Source: Bacteroidia bacterium (GTDB taxonomy: Bacteria > Bacteroidota > Bacteroidia > Chitinophagales > Saprospiraceae). Taken from it: DNA of 5,045 nucleotides. Made by a program: the position numbers and the translations under genes. The DNA lies in contig JAUILM010000487.1 in assembly GCA_030432855.1 (NCBI GenBank), positions 1 to 5,045 on the forward strand, given 5' to 3'. How positions within the stretch are numbered: the stretch's first letter is position 1; every line of letters starts with the position of its first letter. Below the pieces are notes generated by a model, which searched no databases, was not told where the DNA came from, and saw only the letters and a list, made by a program, of their open reading frames with translations. Positions 1 through 5,045 of this stretch are shown here, piece by piece.

Positions 1-2
1 TT

Positions 3-263
3 ATAGATAAGCTGAGAACCTTTCTGGCAAATAATGGAATCTTGAATTCTATGTCCGTCCTGGAGGAGGATATCGAAATTCGAACCAATAGCATGATTAA
101 ACCAGATAAACTCAAAGAACAGCTAAAGACACAGGAATTTGATCAGATCCTGTTCGAAACGCGCCTGAAAACTTTTGAGGCAAAAAAAGAACTGCAAGAT
201 CTGATAAACCGAAATCAGGCGTTAAGCCTAGAGATCACCAATTCCCTACGAGGTCGATCATAA
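3..263 (+). CDS. C-terminal end of a DUF6090-like protein (5' partial)
   Basis: The frame is open from the window's first bases to a TAA at 261-263, so these 86 codons are the end of a gene that starts upstream. The internal TTG at 42 and ATG at 51 are unlikely to be the true start because the frame continues before them. The tail is highly charged and probably helical: a KLKEQLKTQEFDQIL stretch is followed by KTFEAKKELQDLI and a final LEITNSL. This pattern (short 'L...EF...L' segment, long amphipathic helix, 'I...L' ending) resembles the C-terminus of DUF6090-type proteins, small Bacteroidota proteins of unknown function with one N-terminal membrane helix. The next open segment, 11 bases on, begins with the family's N-terminal signature, and such genes often occur in tandem, which supports the call. 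The family assignment is inferred from the tail and neighbour only; no enzymatic motif is visible. Confidence 0.55.
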   Translation: MDKLRTFLANNGILNSMSVLEEDIEIRTNSMIKPDKLKEQLKTQEFDQILFETRLKTFEAKKELQDLINRNQALSLEITNSLRGRS

Positions 264-274
264 AGTACAGATCC

Positions 275-564
275 ATGATCAAATTCTTTCAAAAGGTTAG
301 ACAAAGCTAAATGGAGGAAAATCGCCTGGCTAATTACTACCTTAATACATTGAGAGAAATCGTATTGGTGGTCATCGGAACAGGCATTTGAGTACGAAAG
401 CTGGCCGGGTAGGGTTTCAACCCACCGATTATTTTGCAGAGGCGCCCGGACCTAAAATCCTGGCCGCACTACCGGTCGACAATTGGCAACTTAACAAGAA
501 CGCAAAGTACTATAGGCAATTCCAGGATGACTTAGTATTCTTCGTGGCCATGAGTGAAAGATAG
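275..564 (+). pseudogene. Decayed DUF6090-type membrane protein gene (N-terminal remnant)
   Basis: ATG 275 opens MIKFFQKVRQS, then a TAA at 308-310. The same frame resumes as MEENRLANYYLNTLREIVLVVIGTGI and stops at TGA 389-391. From memory, intact DUF6090-type proteins begin 'MIKFFRKIRQ..L.ENK..KY..YAIGEIVLVVIGILIALQ(I/V)NNWN', so the first part of the family is present with a stop inside it. The continuation of the signature, ILAALPVDNWQLNKN followed by YYRQFQDDL, is found at 457-534, but in a different frame and after about 70-77 unrelated bases. That frame ends at TAG 562-564. An intact member would run well over 100 residues further, and I see none of that here. The remnant thus has two stops, an intervening segment with a frameshift, and a lost C-terminal part. 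It lies 11 bases after another likely family member, so it was probably the second gene of a tandem pair. The function of the family is unknown; the single membrane helix would sit at EIVLVVIG...LAAL. Confidence 0.72.
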
Positions 565-692
565 ATGTAGTTTTAGTGGTATTTTAGAAGAAATGAAACC
601 ACTATATGAACAATTAAACTTTGAAAGCGGAGCAAACTAGCCTGACCTGATTGTATTTATCACTCCAGCAAGTCAAACCAATTACCATTATA
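565..692. other. Gap before the P1 peptidase gene, no gene seen
   Basis: Between the last stop of the degraded gene and the peptidase start I find only short open stretches. One in the frame of position 566 reads GILEEMKPLYEQLNFESGAN and stops at 638-640. It could be a further scrap of the decayed upstream gene or chance. No convincing promoter of the Bacteroidota type (TTTG/TTG, about 17-19 bases, TAnnTTTG) could be placed: TATTTATC at 654-661 matches poorly and has no well-spaced partner. The peptidase promoter is presumably here, but I cannot point to it. Confidence 0.4.
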
Positions 693-1871
693 ATGAATAA
701 TCTCAGTTCTTTCCTCGTGTCTTTACTTACATTGATTGGCTTCAGTCTTTTTGCTCAGGCACCTGAGACCGAATCAACTCCAAGAGCGCGGGATTTAGGT
801 ATTCCTTTTGAAGGCGAGCCTGGCACGTTTAACAACATAACGGATGTACCCGGCGTAGAAGTAGGCTATAAAACACTGATAGAAGGTGAGGGCGATTTAG
901 TGGTAGGTAAAGGGCCTGTTCGTACGGGTGTGACCGTGATCCTCCCACTCGGTAAAAAAAATGGTAGAGTACCTGCGGGCATATTCTCATTAAACGGCGA
1001 TGGAGAACTGACCGGATCTCACTTTATTAATGATTATGGTTTGCTGCCTGGTGCAGCTATCGGCATTACTAATACGAACAGTGTGGGCATCGTCCACGAC
1101 GCCATTGGAGAATGGCAATACCAGCAATTTTCTGATCAGACACTTGAAGACTTTTCCTTTGGTCTCCCGGTAGTAGGTGAAACCTGGGATGGTGGCTTCA
1201 ATGACATCTATGGTTTTCATGTAAAAAAAGAGCATGTTTTTGAAGCACTAGACAGCGCAAAGAGTGGTGCTATAAAGGAAGGAAATGTGGGTGGTGGAAC
1301 CGGTATGTGGCTCTATGGATTTAAGGGAGGTACAGGGTCATCCTCAAGAAAGATTATGATCGATTCTACTTCCTATACGGTAGGGGTTCTGGCCCAAACA
1401 AATTTCGGCCGTCGCGACGAATTATTGGTAGCCGGTGTTCCGGTAGGAAAGGAGATCCAGGACTTACAACCCATTTTTAGAGATCCCCGGGCCGATGGGT
1501 CGCTTATCGTCATCGTAGCCACCGATGCTCCCTTACTCCCCAATTACCTGACACAAGTAGCAAAGCGCGTTTCGTTGGGCATGGCACGAACCGGTAGTTC
1601 CAGTGGGAATAGTTCAGGGGATATTTTCCTGGCATTCTCCACCGCAGAACCTACATTTAATGATGAATACACTGAAATGCAATGGAAGGTCATTCCAAAA
1701 TGGCATCTGGATCCTATTTACAAAGCCACAGTACATGCTACTGAAGAGGCCATAATTAATGCCCTGGTAGCAGCAGAAACTTTATCTGGTGCCTATGGAA
1801 ATACCATGTATGAGTGCCCCGAGGAGAGGCTCATAGAAATCTTAAAAAAGTACAATCGAATTGATGATTAA
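693..1871 (+). CDS. Exported P1-family (DmpA/BapA-like) aminopeptidase
   Basis: This 392-residue protein belongs to MEROPS family P1 (formerly S58), self-processing Ntn-hydrolase-like enzymes that remove N-terminal residues from small peptides, amides or beta-peptides (L-aminopeptidase/D-esterase DmpA, beta-aminopeptidase BapA). Visible family blocks are GIPFEGEPG (36-44), FSLNGDGELTGS (98-109), VVGETWDGGFND (160-171), EGNVGGGTGM (196-205), QTNFG (235-239) and ADGSLIVIVATDAPL (267-281). Self-cleavage is expected between Gly269 and Ser270, freeing Ser270 as nucleophile. Ser308 and Asp310 lie 38 and 40 residues later in SSGDIFLAFS, the same spacing as I recall for Ser250, Ser288 and Glu290 of BapA. 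An in-frame TTG at 651 would add 14 residues, but ATG 693 is chosen because it gives a clean signal peptide: a hydrophobic core at about residues 5-20, then FAQA. The mature enzyme is therefore probably periplasmic. No Shine-Dalgarno is seen. The family is secure; the natural substrate is unknown. The sulfatase gene follows after 189 bases on the same strand. Confidence 0.93.
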   Translation: MNNLSSFLVSLLTLIGFSLFAQAPETESTPRARDLGIPFEGEPGTFNNITDVPGVEVGYKTLIEGEGDLVVGKGPVRTGVTVILPLGKKNGRVPAGIFSLNGDGELTGSHFINDYGLLPGAAIGITNTNSVGIVHDAIGEWQYQQFSDQTLEDFSFGLPVVGETWDGGFNDIYGFHVKKEHVFEALDSAKSGAIKEGNVGGGTGMWLYGFKGGTGSSSRKIMIDSTSYTVGVLAQTNFGRRDELLVAGVPVGKEIQDLQPIFRDPRADGSLIVIVATDAPLLPNYLTQVAKRVSLGMARTGSSSGNSSGDIFLAFSTAEPTFNDEYTEMQWKVIPKWHLDPIYKATVHATEEAIINALVAAETLSGAYGNTMYECPEERLIEILKKYNRIDD

Positions 1872-2060
1872 AACCGTTCAGAAAACACCAGATCACGATT
1901 TAATATCACCTGGTTAAAATAAAGTAGTATTGAGCTAAGTGGTACAGGTAACATCTCAAATTTGTATAATTACACTTCGCCCTTGAGTATAGAATGACTG
2001 GAGGGAAAAGCCGTATCCATCGAACTATAGTTTAAACAACAGCACCAACTAATCTTATTC
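1872..2060. other. Gap between peptidase and sulfatase genes
   Basis: These 189 bases hold no plausible gene. ACCAG (1887-1891) and CTGGT (1910-1914) could form only a 5-base-pair stem with an 18-base loop and no T-run after it, so I do not call a terminator. The part closest to the sulfatase is AT-rich and contains the palindrome GTTTAAAC (2030-2037), but no good TAnnTTTG promoter box. The length leaves room for a separate sulfatase promoter, so co-transcription with the peptidase is not established. Confidence 0.5.
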
Positions 2061-3833
2061 ATGAGCAGATTTTTAGTCTTCTTTTCCGTAATTCTCTTCT
2101 CCTGCGGGGGAAACCAAACAGATACGGAAGTAACCTCCTCCCCTTCAGCCAATATCGTACTGGTGGTGAGTGATGATCAGGGATGGGGGGACCTAAGTTT
2201 ACATGGCAACACCAATCTGCATACACCTCATATTGATGGCCTGGCTACATCGGGAGCTAGTTTCGATCGCTTTTTTGTGAGCCCTGTTTGTTCTCCCACC
2301 CGGGCGGAAATCCTGACTGGGCTCTATCATCCTCGTGGTGGAGTATTCAGCACCTCAGCCGGCGGCGAGCGACTGGATCTGGATGAAGTCACCATTGCTG
2401 ACATTCTGAAGCAGGCCGGCTATCAAACTGCAGCATTTGGAAAGTGGCACAACGGCATGCAATATCCATATCATCCTGCTGGTCGGGGGTTTGATGAGTA
2501 TTATGGTTTCTGCTCAGGCCACTGGGGCAATTATTTTAGTCCCATGCTCGAGCACAATGGTCAATTGGTGCAAGGCGATGGATTTGTGATAGACGACTTT
2601 ACTAATAAGGCGATAGAGTTTATGGAGAAAAATCAGAAGAAGCCTTTTTTCATTTACCTTCCCTATAACACACCGCATAGCCCCATGCAAGTGCCTGACC
2701 GCTGGTGGAATAAATTTAAAGACAAGGAATTGTCCATGCGCCATCGAGATCCGGAAAAAGAGGACATCGTACATACTAGGGCAGCACTGGCGATGTGTGA
2801 AAATATAGATTGGAATGTGGGAAGGTTATTGGATGCACTGGATTCTCTGGCTCTGTCAGAGGAAACCATATTCATTTATTTGAGTGATAATGGTCCGAAT
2901 GGATACCGATGGAATGGTGGCATGAAGGGCAGAAAAGGAAGTACTGATGAGGGTGGCGTGCGCTCCCCATTATTCGTTCGATGGCCTGGTACCATTCCCG
3001 GAGGAAAGCAAGTGGGGAAGATTGCTTCAGCCATTGATTTTTTACCCACCCTTACCGATCTGGCGGGTATTTCAACTAATCTCTCAAAAGCTATCGACGG
3101 TAGAAGCCTGAAGCCCCTGCTGATTGAGGAAAATCCTGCCTGGGAAGATCGACTCATATTTAGTCACTGGGGAAATCGTACCAGTGTGAGGAGCCAGCAG
3201 TACCGTCTTGGACATGATGGTCAGTTGTTTGACATGATCAAAGATCCGGAACAACGAAATGACCTCTCGGGTGACCTCACCGAATTAACCCGTTCCTTAT
3301 CTGATGCCAGACAGCAATGGGAAGAAGAAGTACTCGCTGAACTACCCAAAGAAGATATCCGAACATTTCCTCTGGGACACCCTGATTTTATCCATACTCA
3401 GGTACCTGCCCGTGATGGCATTCCTCACGGTGGTATTGAGCGATCGAATCGTTTTCCAAATAATACCTTTTTTCGCAACTGGACGTCTATTCAGGATAGC
3501 ATCACCTGGGATGTGGACGTGGTTGCTGACGGGGTCTTCTCTGTCGAGATCTACTACACTTGTCCTCCCGCAGATGTAGGCAGTACCTTTGTCTTACAAT
3601 CCGGCGATTCGAAAGTCGAAGCCAGAGTAGCCGAGGGGCATGATCCTCCCCTACAGGGCATGGAAAACGATCGGCACGAACGTCAAGAATCCTATGTCAA
3701 AGACTTTCGACCGCTCCATATCAGCGATATCGCGTTGAAAAAAGGAAAACAGCAATTGGTACTTAAAGCACTGGACATACCAGGAAATAGTGTGATGGAT
3801 GTACGGCTGCTAATGTTCCACCGAAAGAGTTAA
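2061..3833 (+). CDS. Lipoprotein sulfatase (type I, formylglycine-dependent)
   Basis: This 590-residue protein is a type I sulfatase, which hydrolyses sulfate esters, here most likely on a glycan. The N-terminus is a lipoprotein signal: hydrophobic residues 4-13, lipobox L12-F-S-C15, then GGNQ, so it should be lipid-anchored in the cell envelope, possibly at the surface. Catalytic residues are in order: metal-binding Asp38-Asp39 (VVSDDQGWGD), the motif Cys77-Ser-Pro-Thr-Arg81 whose Cys is converted to formylglycine, Lys128 (FGKWH), His206 (NTPHSP), Asp276-Asn277 (YLSDNGPN) and Lys292 in GRKGSTDEGGVRSP. The catalytic fold appears to end near residue 425. A further 150 residues form an extra beta-rich domain that starts with PARDGIPHGG and contains ITWDVDV, VEIYYTCPPADVGS and LDIPGNSVMD. 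I recall a similar tail on sulfatases of Planctomycetes and related bacteria; it looks like a sugar-binding-type beta-sandwich, which is inference. Maturation needs a formylglycine-generating enzyme or anSME that is not in the window. The sulfatase subfamily and substrate cannot be read from the sequence. Confidence 0.95.
   Translation: MSRFLVFFSVILFSCGGNQTDTEVTSSPSANIVLVVSDDQGWGDLSLHGNTNLHTPHIDGLATSGASFDRFFVSPVCSPTRAEILTGLYHPRGGVFSTSAGGERLDLDEVTIADILKQAGYQTAAFGKWHNGMQYPYHPAGRGFDEYYGFCSGHWGNYFSPMLEHNGQLVQGDGFVIDDFTNKAIEFMEKNQKKPFFIYLPYNTPHSPMQVPDRWWNKFKDKELSMRHRDPEKEDIVHTRAALAMCENIDWNVGRLLDALDSLALSEETIFIYLSDNGPNGYRWNGGMKGRKGSTDEGGVRSPLFVRWPGTIPGGKQVGKIASAIDFLPTLTDLAGISTNLSKAIDGRSLKPLLIEENPAWEDRLIFSHWGNRTSVRSQQYRLGHDGQLFDMIKDPEQRNDLSGDLTELTRSLSDARQQWEEEVLAELPKEDIRTFPLGHPDFIHTQVPARDGIPHGGIERSNRFPNNTFFRNWTSIQDSITWDVDVVADGVFSVEIYYTCPPADVGSTFVLQSGDSKVEARVAEGHDPPLQGMENDRHERQESYVKDFRPLHISDIALKKGKQQLVLKALDIPGNSVMDVRLLMFHRKS
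3348..3830 (+). other. C-terminal accessory beta-rich domain of the sulfatase
   Basis: Residues 430-590 of the sulfatase lie beyond the usual end of the catalytic fold, which closes with the LGHDGQLFDMIKDPEQRNDL segment (383-402) and a helix to about residue 425. The linker LGHPDFIHTQVPARDGIPHGG leads into alternating short hydrophobic strands: ITWDVDVV (481-488), FSVEIYYTC (493-501), STFVLQS (508-514), QQLVLKAL (564-571) and DVRLLMF (580-586). This strand-rich pattern without enzyme motifs suggests a beta-sandwich of the carbohydrate-binding-module kind, possibly helping to place a polymeric substrate. The boundary is approximate and the binding role is inferred. Confidence 0.55.
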
Positions 3834-3998
3834 ACCAGATCTGAGTCCCTGAATTCTAAAAGCACTAAATGGTGGCCCGCCCCTAATTTGATCAAAGTCA
3901 GTAGATTAATTTAGAGCTATTCAGGAGCGTATCATTTCATCAGGGTTTGATACCTATTCTGATTGTAACCACTCTAATTTTCTCTATTTTAGTTTCCT
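3834..3998. other. Gap between sulfatase and propeller genes
   Basis: These 165 bases are non-coding as far as I can see. They contain the perfect palindrome TTTGATCAAA at 3887-3896 and the spaced inverted repeat at 3929-3953. TAATTTTC at 3975-3982 resembles the TAnnTTTG box, but the nearest upstream TTTG (3946-3949) is 25 bases away, longer than the usual spacing, so no promoter is called. No strong terminator hairpin follows the sulfatase stop. Confidence 0.45.
3929..3953. promoter_or_regulatory. Spaced inverted repeat, possible operator
   Basis: GTATCA at 3929-3934 and TGATAC at 3948-3953 are perfect reverse complements separated by 13 bases, so the arm centres are 19 bases apart, close to two helical turns. 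The site ends 45 bases before the start of the propeller gene, a plausible place for a dimeric regulator to bind. Six-base arms can occur by chance, no regulator gene is in the window, and no second copy was seen before the other genes, so this is only a candidate. Confidence 0.2.
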
Positions 3999-4997
3999 AT
4001 GAAGTACTATAGTAAACATTTCTATGCCTGGGTGCTATTCTGTGCATTGAGCCAGATGTCCTGGGCTCAGATACCTGAATTGGAAGTCTCAAAGATTTAC
4101 AGCAGCGATAATCACGATGCATTTACCTCGTTGATAAAATTTAAAGGAGCCTACTACTGTGCCTTTCGCACGGGAGAACATCATGTCTATGGAGAAGATG
4201 GCACCTCAATGATCATCCGATCAAAAGATGTCAGTAACTGGAAGAAGTATGCTGAGCTTATGAAAGACGGCATTGATTTACGTGATCCTAAATTGTCCAT
4301 AACCCCTGATGGACGTATCATGGCATTGGTTGGTGGGTCGCACTATGAAGGGAAAGAACTTCTCGGTATGCATACACAGGTCTTTTTTTCGGATAAAAAA
4401 GGAAAGAAATTCTCGGAGCCTGTACCTATAGTTGTCGATCCAAAAGTAAAAACTGACTTTGACTGGCTTTGGTCGGTGACATGGCACAATAATATTGCAT
4501 ATGGTGTCTTATATCAGCGAGGTGCTAAATCATCAAAATTGGTAAAATCAGAAGATGGAGTTCATTATTCCCTCGTATGTGATCTGGGTCTGGATGGACG
4601 TCCTAATGAAGCCAGCATCCAGTTCTCTCAAGATGGTACCGCCTACATTTTGCATCGTCGTGAAGCGGGAAATCAAATGGGATATTGGGGATGGAGCAAA
4701 GCACCCTATGACAATTGGCAATGGAAAGAATTAGATTTACGCCTTGGAGGACCCGCCTTTACCATTCTTTCAGAAGATGAGGTTTTAGCGGGAACAAGGA
4801 TTTATGGTGATGAGGAGAGAAAAGTGGGGATCCTTACAGGTTCGTTGAAAGGCGATTTCGAGATTCATCACCTATTGCCATCCGGAGGCGATTGCAGTTA
4901 CCCCTCATTTCTGGTAGAGTCGGATAGAATTCTAATGAGTTACTATTCTTCCCATGAGTCCAATGCTGAAATTTATTTAGCAACCTGGCCTCGATAA
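3999..4997 (+). CDS. Exported sialidase-superfamily (BNR-type) beta-propeller protein
   Basis: This 332-residue protein looks like a member of the exo-alpha-sialidase superfamily, beta-propellers that usually release terminal acidic sugars from glycans. A signal peptide (hydrophobic residues about 10-20, ending SWA-Q24) sends it to the periplasm or outside. Loose Asp-box-like turns appear as SDKKGKKF (131-138) and SEDGVHY (184-190). Conserved-looking positions are YCAFRTGEHHV (53-63), DLRDPKLSITPDGR (93-106), RPNEASIQF (201-209), HRREAGN (219-225), GTR (265-267) and DCSYPSF with ILMSYYSSHE (298-304, 311-320). Arg57, Arg95, Glu204, Arg221 or Arg267 and a Tyr near 301 or 315-316 could be the arginine cluster and Glu/Tyr pair of such an active site, but the classical F/Y-R-I-P motif reads FRTG here, so true sialidase activity is doubtful. 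ATG 3999 is chosen because it directly precedes the signal peptide. Its place after a sulfatase suggests a role in sulfated-glycan breakdown; the real substrate is unknown. Confidence 0.83.
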   Translation: MKYYSKHFYAWVLFCALSQMSWAQIPELEVSKIYSSDNHDAFTSLIKFKGAYYCAFRTGEHHVYGEDGTSMIIRSKDVSNWKKYAELMKDGIDLRDPKLSITPDGRIMALVGGSHYEGKELLGMHTQVFFSDKKGKKFSEPVPIVVDPKVKTDFDWLWSVTWHNNIAYGVLYQRGAKSSKLVKSEDGVHYSLVCDLGLDGRPNEASIQFSQDGTAYILHRREAGNQMGYWGWSKAPYDNWQWKELDLRLGGPAFTILSEDEVLAGTRIYGDEERKVGILTGSLKGDFEIHHLLPSGGDCSYPSFLVESDRILMSYYSSHESNAEIYLATWPR

Positions 4998-4999
4998 AA

Positions 5000-5019
5000 A
5001 CATTCAGCTCATCGAATGT
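5000..5019 (-). terminator. Possible weak terminator hairpin
   Basis: Three bases after the propeller gene stop, ACATTC (5000-5005) can pair with GAATGT (5014-5019) around an 8-base loop. Read on the + strand it is not followed by T residues. Read on the - strand the stem is followed by TTTT, the form of an intrinsic terminator for a gene converging from the right. The stem is short and AT-rich, so it may be weak or accidental. Confidence 0.22.
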
Positions 5020-5045
5020 AAACCCAGCAAACTATATTTCTGTAT

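Noticed and set aside
42..263. A separate 73-residue gene starting at TTG 42 or ATG 51
   Set aside because: The frame stays open to the first bases of the window, so it is more simply the end of an upstream gene.
405..448. CCGGG/CCCGG inverted repeat as ends of a miniature mobile element
   Set aside because: The arms are only five bases long, are not at the borders of the intervening segment and have no matching target duplication.
651..692. TTG 651 as the start of the P1 peptidase
   Set aside because: It would place 14 polar and mixed residues before an otherwise clean signal peptide that begins at ATG 693.
990..1235. Minus-strand open frame of 81 residues
   Set aside because: It lies wholly opposite the conserved part of the P1 peptidase and shows no recognisable motif.
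1887..1914. Terminator after the peptidase gene
   Set aside because: The stem is only 5 base pairs with an 18-base loop and no T-run.
1970..2152. Minus-strand open frame of 60 residues across the sulfatase start
   Set aside because: It overlaps the lipoprotein signal of the sulfatase, has no recognisable domain and no supporting context.
2514..3157. Three minus-strand open frames opposite the sulfatase
   Set aside because: They are shadows of the sulfatase reading frame, which has all its catalytic motifs.
3304..3579. Plus-strand open frame of 91 residues in another frame within the sulfatase
   Set aside because: It overlaps the continuous sulfatase frame, and its hydrophobic stretch is a by-product of the shifted reading of the beta-rich domain.
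3946..3982. Bacteroidota-type promoter (TTTG and TAATTTTC) before the propeller gene
   Set aside because: The spacing between the two boxes is 25 bases, clearly longer than the usual 17-19.
1..5045. CRISPR array, tRNA, rRNA or riboswitch
   Set aside because: I saw no regularly spaced repeats, cloverleaf pattern or conserved RNA motif in the window.

Overview
The window reads as a piece of a Bacteroidota (Bacteroidetes) chromosome, probably a marine or other environmental member of the Cytophagia/Flavobacteriia type. The evidence is indirect: start codons lack Shine-Dalgarno sequences; exported proteins end their signal peptides in ...FAQ/...WAQ, as is common in this phylum; one protein has a lipoprotein signal followed by Gly-Gly-Asn; and the left end carries remnants of the DUF6090-type family ('MIKFF.K.RQ ... 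EIVLVVIG ... VDNW'), which I know almost only from Bacteroidota. All genes seen lie on the + strand.

Layout: (1) Positions 3-263 are the C-terminal end of a gene that begins outside the window, a charged helical tail that looks like the C-terminus of a DUF6090-type protein. (2) Eleven bases later, positions 275-564 hold the decayed N-terminal part of a second DUF6090-type gene, broken by two in-frame stops, a short intervening segment with a frameshift, and loss of the remaining C-terminal part. (3) Positions 693-1871 encode an exported P1-family (DmpA/BapA-like) self-cleaving aminopeptidase with its nucleophile motif intact. (4) Positions 2061-3833 encode a lipoprotein sulfatase with the formylglycine motif CSPTR and an extra C-terminal beta-rich domain. 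(5) Positions 3999-4997 encode an exported sialidase-superfamily (BNR-type) beta-propeller protein. The gaps between the three intact genes (189 and 165 bases) hold no further gene.

Working together: the sulfatase and the propeller protein are both predicted to be exported and fit the removal of sulfate and sugar from a sulfated or acidic glycan. The secreted P1 peptidase could act on small amides or peptides released in the same compartment. This is a catabolic reading from context only: no SusC/SusD pair, transporter or regulator is in the window, and the gaps leave room for separate promoters. I see no evidence of a wholly new system. The most unusual item is the tandem DUF6090-type remnant at the left end. 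The propeller protein is the gene whose substrate is least predictable.
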